A stretch of DNA of 20,229 bases, taken from assembly GCA_027483425.1 (NCBI GenBank), contig JAIXUR010000171.1, positions 1-20,229 of the forward strand, given 5' to 3'. Both the position numbers and the translations under genes were made by a program. Positions 13,923-20,229 of the stretch are shown here, one piece after another. Position 1 is the stretch's first letter, and every line of letters starts with the position of its first letter. The notes under the pieces were generated by a model. The model made no database searches, had not been told where the DNA came from, and saw nothing but the letters and a program-made list of their open reading frames with translations. The stretch is from Cyanobacteriota bacterium (GTDB lineage: Bacteria > Cyanobacteriota > Cyanobacteriia > Phormidesmidales > Phormidesmidaceae).

Positions 13923-14306
13923 CTAGCTTTGCCCTTCAATTTTTTCCACCTTAGGCGTGGCCGCATGGGTGACAAAAAAGTTGTTCAGCGCTGTAGACAC
14001 CACCGACAGGACAATGGGGCCCACGATAAAGGCCCAAAAGCCATGGACTGAAAAGCCCGGCGTCACCAGCGACGCCAGCCAAAAGCAAATACCGTTGAGC
14101 ACCAGGGAAAACAACCCCAGGGTCAAAATGGTAATGGGCAGCGACAAAATAAACAGCACCGGCTTAATAATGCCGTTGACGATGCCGATCGCCACCGCCG
14201 CCACCATCGCCGCCGGAAAATTGGCCAACACCACGCCAGGGAAGATCGCGTCTACCACCATGAGCGACAGGGCCGTAGCCAGAATACTGAGCAGATAAAG
14301 CAGCAT
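13923..14306 (-). CDS. Small membrane protein of the phage holin 4 superfamily (YvlD-like)
   Basis: A 127-aa, strongly hydrophobic protein with about four transmembrane helices (roughly residues 2-19, 31-47, 48-82 as a pair of segments, and 89-112) and a short charged tail (KVEKIEGQS). The GIVNGIIKPVLFILSLPITILTLGLFSLVLNG segment is the hallmark of the Phage_holin_4_2/YvlD family, found chromosomally in many bacteria and cyanobacteria without any phage context. The start is the ATG at 14306, with AGGAGA 7 nt upstream; a TTG two codons earlier would be too close to that site. It stands alone, convergent with the sugar phosphorylase gene. Despite the family name no lysis role is implied; its function is unknown. 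Confidence 0.88.
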   Translation of the reverse strand: MLLYLLSILATALSLMVVDAIFPGVVLANFPAAMVAAVAIGIVNGIIKPVLFILSLPITILTLGLFSLVLNGICFWLASLVTPGFSVHGFWAFIVGPIVLSVVSTALNNFFVTHAATPKVEKIEGQS

Positions 14307-14525
14307 AGTCAAATCTCCTGTCCTGAAGGTAATAAGTAGCTGGGCGTAACTAAACTAAAGATACCGGTAGGGCCGCAGCCCCCAAACCCCTGCTGATCAA
14401 TGAATTAGGCTTACCTACTTAGGAAAATGAGTACCGGGGCTATGGGCATTTTGCCACGGTAATTTTGTCGGCAAAAGCCCCCCGCCCCGATCGCCCTACA
14501 AATCGAGGTATTTCTTAATAGAAAC

Positions 14526-14560
14526 CTGCCCCCTGGCTCCTGCCTCCTGGCTTCTGACTA
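14526..14560. repeat. Tandem heptamer repeat (CTGNCTN, 5 units)
   Basis: Five consecutive heptamers: CTGCCCC, CTGGCTC, CTGCCTC, CTGGCTT, CTGACTA. This is the short-tandemly-repeated-repeat (STRR) type known from cyanobacteria. It lies about 40 bp before the ggt start. A related array is at 18003-18030. The rest of the 14307-14598 spacer shows nothing recognisable. Confidence 0.65.
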
Positions 14561-14598
14561 AAGTTGATGCTCAATTGCGCCCCAGGTGCTAGTGTTTG

Positions 14599-16221
14599 AT
14601 GCTCGATGCTGAAGGTTTACCTGAATTTGCCATGGCTCCAACCTCTGTGCCCGCACCGACTGCAATGGTGGTGTGCCCCCACCACCTGGCCTCTGCCGCT
14701 GGGCTGAATGTGCTGAGCCAGGGGGGCAATGCGGTCGATGCGGCGATCGCGACCCAAGCGGCCCTATCGGTGGTCTATCCCCACATGACCGGACTGGGGG
14801 GCGATGGGTTTTGGCTGGGCTACCATGCGGCCTCGGGCCAGATCTATGGCCTCAACGGCTCTGGGCGGGCGGGGGTGGGGTGCGATCGCGCCCTCTTTGC
14901 CCGCCTGGGCTTAGACACCATTCCCCCCCGTGGCCCTCGGTCGGTGATTACGGTACCGGGGGGCGTCTCGGCCTGGGGAGAAGTCCACCAGCGCTTTGGT
15001 CGGCGGCCCTGGGCCGATCTGATGCAGCCTGCGATCGCCCTGGCCGAGCAGGGCTACCCCACCTCCCGCGCCCAAGCCCACTGGACGCGGGTCAACCAGG
15101 CCGACCTAAAGGCCTACGGCGGTGCCCAGAATCCCTTTCTGCCCGGTGGTGAGGGGCCCAGTGCCGGGGCCTGGATCACGAACCCACCCCTGGCCACTAC
15201 CCTACGGCGACTGGCCGCAGCCGGGCCCCAGGATTTTTACCAGGGAGAGATTGCCGCCCAGATCGTGGCTGATCTGGGTGACCTGGGCGGCCTGCTAAAC
15301 CAAGCCGATTTTGCCCGCCACACCGCCACCTGGGTCGACCCGATTAGCACCACCTACCGGGGTTACCGGGTGTGCCAACTACCGCCCAATAGCCAGGGCT
15401 TTACGGTGCTGCAAATGCTTAACGTGCTGGAGGGGTTTAACCTCCACACCGTGGGTCACGGCACCGCCGACTACTATCACCTGCTGGTGGAGGCCACGAA
15501 GCTGGCCTTTGCCGATCGCGATCGCTGGCTCAGCGACCCCGACTTCACCGATATTCCCCTAGGGGAGCTGATCTCAAAACCCTACGGCGATCGCCGCCGG
15601 GCCCGGCTGAGTATGGCCGTAGCCCAGGACTACCCCAGCCCCGGCATCGGCGGTGACACCACCTACACCGCCGTGGTCGACCGCGACGGCAACGCCGTAT
15701 CGGTGATCCAAAGCCTCTACGTTGACTTTGGCTCGGCGGTGGTGCCCCCCCGTCTCGGCTTTCCCCTGCAAAACCGAGGATCGCTATTTTCCCTCGAGGC
15801 CGACCACCCCAATGCCCTGGAACCGGGCAAGCGCCCCTTCCACACGCTCATGCCTGGTCTGGTGCTGACGGCTGAGGGGCGTCCCCATCTGGTGCTGGGT
15901 ACGATGGGGGGCGAGGGCCAGCCCCAAACCCAGATCGCCCTGCTCACCCGCCTGCTCGACTTTGGCTTTGATCCCCAGACGGCGATCGATCTGCCCCGCT
16001 GGGCCTGGGGTCGCACCTGGGGCGAGGCGACCACCCAGTTGGCCATGGAAAATCGCATTGGGGCTGAGATCCGACAGGACTTGATCCATCGAGGGCACCA
16101 GGTGGCGGTGGTCCCGGCCTGGGCAGAGAAAATGGGCCACGCCCACGCGATTCGGGTCGATGTAGAAGGATTGCGAGGCGGGTGCGATCCCAGGAGTGAT
16201 GGGGCGATCGCCTGCCTCTAG
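14599..16221 (+). CDS. Gamma-glutamyltransferase-family Ntn hydrolase (YwrD-like)
   Basis: Self-processing hydrolase that cleaves gamma-glutamyl amides such as glutathione or related acyl compounds. About 540 aa, the usual length of a proenzyme that splits into large and small subunits. N-terminal family motif AVDAAIATQAALSVVYPHMTGLGGDGFW is clear. The processing/nucleophile site is GDTTYTAVVD with probable nucleophile Thr354; the third residue is Tyr, where E. coli GGT has His (TTH). GTMGGEGQPQTQ near residues 433-444 and LDFGFDPQTAIDLPRW are typical of the lid-loop-lacking YwrD group. No signal peptide, so probably cytoplasmic, unlike periplasmic GGT. Start choice is uncertain: ATG 14599 follows a weak AGG; ATG 14632 is an alternative. 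Convergent with phoH, 27 bp apart. Whether it acts on glutathione, cyanophycin-type or other substrates is open. Confidence 0.9.
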   Translation: MLDAEGLPEFAMAPTSVPAPTAMVVCPHHLASAAGLNVLSQGGNAVDAAIATQAALSVVYPHMTGLGGDGFWLGYHAASGQIYGLNGSGRAGVGCDRALFARLGLDTIPPRGPRSVITVPGGVSAWGEVHQRFGRRPWADLMQPAIALAEQGYPTSRAQAHWTRVNQADLKAYGGAQNPFLPGGEGPSAGAWITNPPLATTLRRLAAAGPQDFYQGEIAAQIVADLGDLGGLLNQADFARHTATWVDPISTTYRGYRVCQLPPNSQGFTVLQMLNVLEGFNLHTVGHGTADYYHLLVEATKLAFADRDRWLSDPDFTDIPLGELISKPYGDRRRARLSMAVAQDYPSPGIGGDTTYTAVVDRDGNAVSVIQSLYVDFGSAVVPPRLGFPLQNRGSLFSLEADHPNALEPGKRPFHTLMPGLVLTAEGRPHLVLGTMGGEGQPQTQIALLTRLLDFGFDPQTAIDLPRWAWGRTWGEATTQLAMENRIGAEIRQDLIHRGHQVAVVPAWAEKMGHAHAIRVDVEGLRGGCDPRSDGAIACL

Positions 16222-16248
16222 CCTAAAGATGCATCAGCTGGCCAAAAC

Positions 16249-17574
16249 CTACAGCAGCATCGCTGCCCGCTCGGCCAGGCTCGATCGCTCCCCTTTGCAG
16301 AGGGTAATGTGCCCGGCCAGGGCTTCGTCCTTAAATCGTTCTACCACGTAGGTGAGGCCATTACTACAGGCATCGACGTAGGGATTATCGATCTGATCAG
16401 GGTCACCGGTCAAAATAATTTTGGTGCCCTCCCCGGCTCGGGTGAGAATGGTCTTCACCTCGTGGGGGGTGAGGTTTTGGGCCTCGTCGACAACGAGCAG
16501 CTGTTTGGGAATCGATCGCCCCCGAATGTAGGTAAGAGGCTCAATCTGCAATAACCCCTGGTCGATCATTTCTTCGTGGCCGCGCCGCCAGTGTTCAGGG
16601 CGACCGCGCATGTCTTGGGTACCAAAGATCAGATCAAAGTTGTCGTAGAGGGGCTGCATCCAGGGGGTGAGCTTTTCGCGCATGTCGCCGGGCAGGTAGC
16701 CAATGTCGCGGCCCATGGGCACGATGGGGCGAGCAATCAGCAGGCGGGAGTAGAGACGCTCGTCGGCCACCTTTTGCACCCCGGCGGCGATCGCGAGCAG
16801 CGTCTTCCCCGTCCCCGCCTTGCCCACCAGTGTCACCAGCGAAATCGAATCTTGCAGCAGCAGCTCAAAGGCAAAACGCTGCTCGCGGTTGCGGGGCTGC
16901 ACCCGCGATACCCCGGCGTGGGGCAGTTTGCTGAGGGGCACCAGCTTGCCACTGCTGCCCTGCACCAGGGCCAGAGCCGTGTGGGCCGGGTTGATCTCAT
17001 CGACCAGGGTAATTGCCTGGTTGGGGTGCAGGGGCACATCCAGCTTCAGGTGGCCGTCACCAAACAATTGACTCATGGCCTCGGCGGAGGTCATGACCTC
17101 GAGGGTACCGGTGTAGAGGTCGTCGTAATCAATCTTGTCGGTTTCGTAGTCTTCGGCCACCAGCCCCAGGGCATCGGCCTTGATGCGCAGGTTAGTATCT
17201 TTGCTGACCAGCACCACGGGCATGTCGTGGTGGTGCTTGTACTCCATGGCCACGGCGAGAATGGCGTTGTCACCCTGGTCACCCTCCAGCTCCGCCGGGA
17301 GCTGGCGCAGGGTATCGCGGTGGCAGAGGGCCACCTTGAGGGTGCCGCCCTGCTCCAGGGGAATACCCGCCACCAGCGACCCCTGCTGCCGCAACTCATC
17401 TAGGGTGCGCGATACATAGCGAGCGTTACGGCCCGTGTCAGCGGTACCTTTTTTGAAGCGATCGAGCTCTTCAATAATGGTGATGGGCAATACCACATCG
17501 TTGTCCTCAAACCTGAACATTGCCAGCGGGTCGTGCAGCAATACGTTGGTGTCGAGAACGAAGACTTTTTTCAT
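16249..17574 (-). CDS. PIN-PhoH fusion ATPase (PhoH2-like)
   Basis: A 441-aa two-domain protein. N-terminal PIN ribonuclease domain (about 1-145) with the acidic metal-binding residues Asp8 (FVLDTNVLLHD), Glu35/36 (TIIEELDRF), Asp112 (QGDNAILAVA) and Asp136 (SKDTNLR). C-terminal PhoH P-loop ATPase (about 225-441) with Walker A GKAGTGKT at 251-258, Walker B LLVVDEAQNL, and TGDPDQID. PhoH2 proteins of this layout are described as RNA-unwinding, RNA-cleaving enzymes, often linked to a toxin-antitoxin-like arrangement in mycobacteria; no antitoxin-sized gene lies next to it here, and cyanobacterial copies are usually free-standing. Start ATG 17574 (MKKVFVLDTNVLLHDP) fits the family N-terminus but has no clear ribosome site. 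The leader can form a long-range pairing (AAAACCCC with GGGGTTTT, 17597-17664). Confidence 0.94.
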   Translation of the reverse strand: MKKVFVLDTNVLLHDPLAMFRFEDNDVVLPITIIEELDRFKKGTADTGRNARYVSRTLDELRQQGSLVAGIPLEQGGTLKVALCHRDTLRQLPAELEGDQGDNAILAVAMEYKHHHDMPVVLVSKDTNLRIKADALGLVAEDYETDKIDYDDLYTGTLEVMTSAEAMSQLFGDGHLKLDVPLHPNQAITLVDEINPAHTALALVQGSSGKLVPLSKLPHAGVSRVQPRNREQRFAFELLLQDSISLVTLVGKAGTGKTLLAIAAGVQKVADERLYSRLLIARPIVPMGRDIGYLPGDMREKLTPWMQPLYDNFDLIFGTQDMRGRPEHWRRGHEEMIDQGLLQIEPLTYIRGRSIPKQLLVVDEAQNLTPHEVKTILTRAGEGTKIILTGDPDQIDNPYVDACSNGLTYVVERFKDEALAGHITLCKGERSSLAERAAMLL

Positions 17575-17790
17575 TAGGGATAGGCATTAACGAAGTAAAA
17601 CCCCCTATGCCACAAAAGCCCGTAGCCTTCAAGGGGCAGAGCGAGCAGCTCAGCCAGGGGTTTTGTCACTGTAACGGATTTTAGGGCGCGCTATGACAAT
17701 CCGGATGATTTTAGGTTTGGGGAGAGATTTTTAACGAGTCTTTATGGAAGCCGAGATCTGCCATAAAACCTATAAACTTTTGGAACATCC

Positions 17791-17847
17791 CCGTGTCATC
17801 ACTTATCAAAGCCAAGATATGTCAATTAGTATCAAGTGGAAACACGG
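17791..17847. repeat. Compound inverted repeat in the PTPA-CTERM upstream region
   Basis: CCGTGT-CAT-CACTT (17791-17804) pairs with AAGTG-GAA-ACACGG (17834-17847): 11 base pairs interrupted by a symmetric 3-nt internal loop, closing a 29-nt loop. This is long enough to be unlikely by chance at this spot and could be an RNA structure or a large operator. Confidence 0.45.
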
Positions 17848-18002
17848 AATTAGCGCATCTATAGTCTAACAATTGTCCTGCAGTAGCTTTCCCTGACCTC
17901 ACGAAGGCTTGATAGACCTTACGTGAGCAGAATTGCTAAGCCAAGGTGGGAATCACCGTAAAGCGGGAAATCACTTCAAGGGTAAAAGCCAAGAGATGGA
18001 TT

Positions 18003-18030
18003 CTGACTCCTGGCTGCTGACTCCCTGCTC
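18003..18030. repeat. Tandem heptamer repeat (CTGACTC type)
   Basis: Units CTGACTC, CTGGCTG, CTGACTC and a shifted CCTGCTC, followed at once by the hairpin AGTCAG-TTTTTT-CTGACT (18031-18048), whose arms resemble the heptamer. Same STRR-like class as 14526-14560. It lies 130-157 bp upstream of the PTPA-CTERM gene. Confidence 0.6.
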
Positions 18031-18159
18031 AGTCAGTTTTTTCTGACTGTAGCCAATACCCGCCGCGATGGAGTGGAGTTCTCTGAAATGCGTCACTACA
18101 GGGGTGCAACCTACTACAGCCATTATCCACCCTGTCAAAATTCATGGAGCCGCTAAGAC

Positions 18160-18678
18160 ATGACCCACCATTCCACCCTGAAGAGGCTTAACCTCGCTGT
18201 CGCGATGACCCTGGCTCTCGGATTGGGAATGACCCGAGCTCTGCCCGTACAAGCAGCCTCCCTCACCAATTCTTCCAACCAGCCCCTGATCACAGAAAAT
18301 CAAGCACTCAAGCTTGAGAAGATGACCTTTAACCCCAATGGGGCTACAGATAACCCGATCAACACTGCTTATCTAGGACAAGGAGATTCGACCCTAGCAC
18401 CTAGCGATATCCTAGCCAGCGGCGCAGGGGAAGAGGGCGAAGAGTCTGCTTCCACGCTAGAAGGCATCGTATTTATAAGCGCTTTAGCTGCAATCTTGAT
18501 CGCTCTACTGGGCAATGGTGGCCAAGGCTCTGACGCTAAAGCTGCTCCCCCAACAACCGATGACCTGGTTCCGGTACCCACCCCAGCGCTGCTGCCTGGG
18601 CTATTGGGTCTAGGTCTCAAGCTCCTGCGGCAGAAAAAAGCTGATTCTGAGCGCTCTTTAGACGCTGAGGTGGCCTAA
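18160..18678 (+). CDS. PTPA-CTERM sorting-domain secreted/surface protein
   Basis: A 172-aa exported protein of unknown function. Residues 1-32 form a signal peptide: positive start (HHSTLKRL), hydrophobic core (LAVAMTLALGLGM), and a likely cleavage after VQA. The C-terminal region VPVPTPALLPGLLGLGLKLLRQKK (137-160) is the cyanobacterial PTPA variant of the PEP-CTERM signal: PTPA motif, glycine/leucine-rich membrane helix, basic cluster. It is presumed to be processed by an exosortase-type system, which is not in this window. Unusually, 12 mostly polar and acidic residues (ADSERSLDAEVA) follow the basic cluster, and a second hydrophobic helix (GIVFISALAAILIALLG, 102-118) follows a Glu-rich stretch in the middle. 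The mature part is short (about 100 residues) and matches no domain known to me. GGAG lies about 11 nt before the ATG. Upstream spacer is rich in dyads. Confidence 0.85.
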   Translation: MTHHSTLKRLNLAVAMTLALGLGMTRALPVQAASLTNSSNQPLITENQALKLEKMTFNPNGATDNPINTAYLGQGDSTLAPSDILASGAGEEGEESASTLEGIVFISALAAILIALLGNGGQGSDAKAAPPTTDDLVPVPTPALLPGLLGLGLKLLRQKKADSERSLDAEVA

Positions 18679-18689
18679 GCGGATGGTAG

Positions 18690-18706
18690 GGTGGGCACTG
18701 CCCACC
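18690..18706. repeat. REP-like palindrome GGTGGGCA/TGCCCACC
   Basis: Perfect 8-bp arms around one base, preceded by GTA, matching the GTAGGGTGGGCAnTGCCCACC type of repeat common between bacterial genes. It is 11 bp after the PTPA-CTERM stop codon and might help end transcription, but no T-run follows directly. The remaining 18707-18907 spacer contains CTAGA-N6-TCTAG (18868-18883) and a possible proS -10 box TATAGA near 18893. Confidence 0.6.
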
Positions 18707-18907
18707 ATTGGGGAACAGGTTTTCGAGCGATCGCCTCAGCTTCAGATCCCGAGCATCTACCAACGCTAGCAGAACCGAATGGCACCGGAGCGGGAGCATT
18801 GACGACACAGCCAAGGCAGGAGCGTGATGGGAAATTGCGCTGCTGTCTTTGCCGCAATGATCTATTCTAGACGGGTATCTAGCCCATAAAGTATAGACTC
18901 AGAAGCC

Positions 18908-20229
18908 ATGCGGTTGTCCCAAATGCTGTTTGTCACCCTGCGGGAAGATCCGGCAGAGGCCGAAATTCCCAGTCACAAACTGCTGCTGCGGGCGGGGTAC
19001 ATACGCCGCATTGCCAGCGGAGTCTACGCCTACCTGCCTCTGCTGTGGAGGGTGCTCAACAAAATTTCTGACATCGTGCGCGATGAAATGAACGCCACGG
19101 GTGCCCAGGAGTGCCTGCTGCCCCAGCTCCAGCCCGCTGAGCTGTGGCGCGAGTCGGGCCGGTGGGACACCTACACCAAGGCTGAGGGCATCATGTTTTC
19201 CCTGGTCGATCGCCGCCAGCAGGAGGTCAGCCTCGGCCCCACCCACGAAGAGGTGATCACCGCCGTCGCCCGCGACATGATTCGCTCCTACCGACAGCTG
19301 CCGCTGCACCTTTACCAAATTCAGACTAAGTTTCGCGATGAGATTCGGCCTCGTTTTGGGCTCATGCGCGGGCGCGAGTTCATTATGAAAGATGGCTACT
19401 CGTTCCACACCGACGACGCCAGCCTCAAAGAGACCTACCAGGAGATGTACACCGCCTACAGCAGTATTCTGCGCCGCTGTGGCCTGGAGTTTCGAGCGGT
19501 GGATGCCGACTCGGGGGCGATCGGAGGGTCGGGATCCACCGAGTTTATGGTGCTGGCCGACGCCGGTGAAGACGAGGTGCTCTACACCGAAGACGGCCAT
19601 TACGCCGCCAACGTCGAAAAGGCCGTATCACTCCCGGTGGATGCAGTGCCCTCGACCTTTACAAAGTTTGAGAAACTGGACACGCCCAACACCCCTACGA
19701 TTGACTCGCTGGCCAAGTTTCTCCAGTGTTCGCCCACCCAGATTGTTAAGAACGTGCTTTACCAGGCAGTGTTTGACAGTGGCAAGGCCGTGCTGGTGTT
19801 AGTGAGCTTGCGCGGCGACCAGGATGTCAACGAGGTGAAGCTCACCAACGAACTCACCAAGCTGGCGGCCAATTACGGCGGCACCACGGTGCTGACCCTG
19901 GCCGTGCCCGACGCCGAGGCCCAAGCCCAGTGGGCCACTCAGGCGCTGCCCCTGGGCTACATGGCCCCCGATCTGGGCGATGACTATATCCAGAGTAGCC
20001 AGGCGGTTGAGCCCAAGTTTTTGCGGATAGTCGATCGCACCGCCGTAGACTTGAAAAACTTTGTCACCGGCTCTAACGAGACGGGCTGCCACGTGGTAGG
20101 CAGCAACTGGGGCCAAAACTTCCCCCTGCCGCCGATCGCGGTGGATGTCCGGAAGGCGGCGGCGGGCGATCGCGCCCTGCACAACCCCAGCCAAACCCTC
20201 AAAACTGCCAGGGGTATTGAGATTGGCCA
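18908..20229 (+). CDS. proS: Prolyl-tRNA synthetase (bacterial type), 3' end beyond window
   Basis: Class II aminoacyl-tRNA synthetase that charges tRNA-Pro in the cytoplasm. The 440 codons present are open to the right edge; the bacterial type is about 570-600 aa, so the end of the catalytic domain and the anticodon-binding domain lie outside. Seen: N-terminal RLSQMLFVTLREDPAEAEIPSHKLLLRAGYIRR, TxE-type proline site in GPTHEEVITAVARD, motif 2 FRDEIRPRFGLMRGREFIMKDGYSFH, and GGSGSTEFMVLADAGED leading into the INS editing domain (about 225-400) with the KNVLY and VRGDQ-like (VSLRGDQDVNEVKL) elements that deacylate alanyl-tRNA-Pro. This is the bacterial rather than the archaeal/eukaryal form. 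The ATG at 18908 fits the family N-terminus (MRLSQMLF); no strong ribosome site. Confidence 0.97.
   Translation, partial: MRLSQMLFVTLREDPAEAEIPSHKLLLRAGYIRRIASGVYAYLPLLWRVLNKISDIVRDEMNATGAQECLLPQLQPAELWRESGRWDTYTKAEGIMFSLVDRRQQEVSLGPTHEEVITAVARDMIRSYRQLPLHLYQIQTKFRDEIRPRFGLMRGREFIMKDGYSFHTDDASLKETYQEMYTAYSSILRRCGLEFRAVDADSGAIGGSGSTEFMVLADAGEDEVLYTEDGHYAANVEKAVSLPVDAVPSTFTKFEKLDTPNTPTIDSLAKFLQCSPTQIVKNVLYQAVFDSGKAVLVLVSLRGDQDVNEVKLTNELTKLAANYGGTTVLTLAVPDAEAQAQWATQALPLGYMAPDLGDDYIQSSQAVEPKFLRIVDRTAVDLKNFVTGSNETGCHVVGSNWGQNFPLPPIAVDVRKAAAGDRALHNPSQTLKTARGIEIG

Larger units (their letters stand above)
17575..18159. other. 585-bp divergent spacer rich in dyad symmetries
   Basis: No gene. It separates phoH (leftward) from the PTPA-CTERM gene (rightward). 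Dyads in order: AAAACCCC/GGGGTTTT (17597-17604 and 17657-17664), TTTATGG/CCATAAA (17741-17747 and 17761-17767), a compound stem at 17791-17847, CTCACGAAGG/CCTTACGTGAG (17898-17907 and 17917-17927), GGTG/CACC (17945-17957), heptamers at 18003-18030, and AGTCAG-T6-CTGACT (18031-18048). Part of it may be transcribed as a structured leader or small RNA. Confidence 0.5.

Noticed and set aside
13923..14306. Prophage remnant suggested by the holin-family gene
   Set aside because: The YvlD-like branch is a common chromosomal membrane protein, and no phage gene, integrase or attachment site is nearby.
16576..17403. 275-codon open frame on the plus strand
   Set aside because: Antisense shadow of the PIN-PhoH gene; low-complexity antisense composition, no motif.
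16249..17574. PhoH2 toxin-antitoxin module
   Set aside because: No antitoxin-sized gene precedes the PIN-PhoH gene; the upstream 585 bp have no credible frame on that strand.
18899..19600. 233-codon open frame on the minus strand
   Set aside because: Antisense to proS, which shows all expected synthetase motifs.

Overview
The window comes from a cyanobacterium. The evidence is the density of the HIP1 octamer GCGATCGC (more than 20 copies by eye), a chlorophyll-biosynthesis aerobic cyclase, a bilin-type heme oxygenase, a PTPA-CTERM secreted protein, heptamer tandem repeats and REP-like palindromes. The GC-rich coding style suggests a filamentous or Leptolyngbya-like lineage; that is an impression only. 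The last part of glnN lies beyond the left edge and the last part of proS beyond the right edge.

Left half (1-10565): a low-oxygen tetrapyrrole block. A 385-bp divergent region (9110-9494) drives heme oxygenase to the left and the oxygen-dependent Mg-protoporphyrin monomethyl ester cyclase (AcsF/ChlA) to the right. Leftward after heme oxygenase come oxygen-independent coproporphyrinogen III dehydrogenase (HemN), then a BchE/ChlE-type oxygen-independent cyclase with an extra C-terminal degenerate receiver domain, then a nitronate-monooxygenase-like flavoprotein, a small NrdG-like radical SAM protein, and type III glutamine synthetase (GlnN). The block thus holds both the O2-using and the O2-independent enzyme for the same chlorophyll step, plus O2-independent heme/chlorophyll precursor synthesis and bilin formation. 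The two divergent promoters share a 23-bp motif with 18 identities; the chlA copy is part of a near-perfect dyad, a candidate operator for a common regulator. The spacers inside the block carry a 130-bp MITE, REP-like repeats and small palindromes.

Right half (10566-20229): more ordinary genes. These are a pentapeptide-repeat protein, a GH13 sugar phosphorylase, a small holin-4-like membrane protein, a gamma-glutamyltransferase-family hydrolase, a PIN-PhoH ATPase, a PTPA-CTERM secreted protein, and prolyl-tRNA synthetase. Two strong terminators (10585-10611 and 13850-13893) separate convergent pairs. The longest unexplained spacers are 1789-2604, 11337-11945 and 17575-18159; the last is rich in dyad symmetries.

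The most unusual items are the BchE fused to a receiver domain lacking its phospho-acceptor Asp, the shared motif in the ho/chlA promoters, and a MITE whose target-site duplication forms the hemN stop codon.
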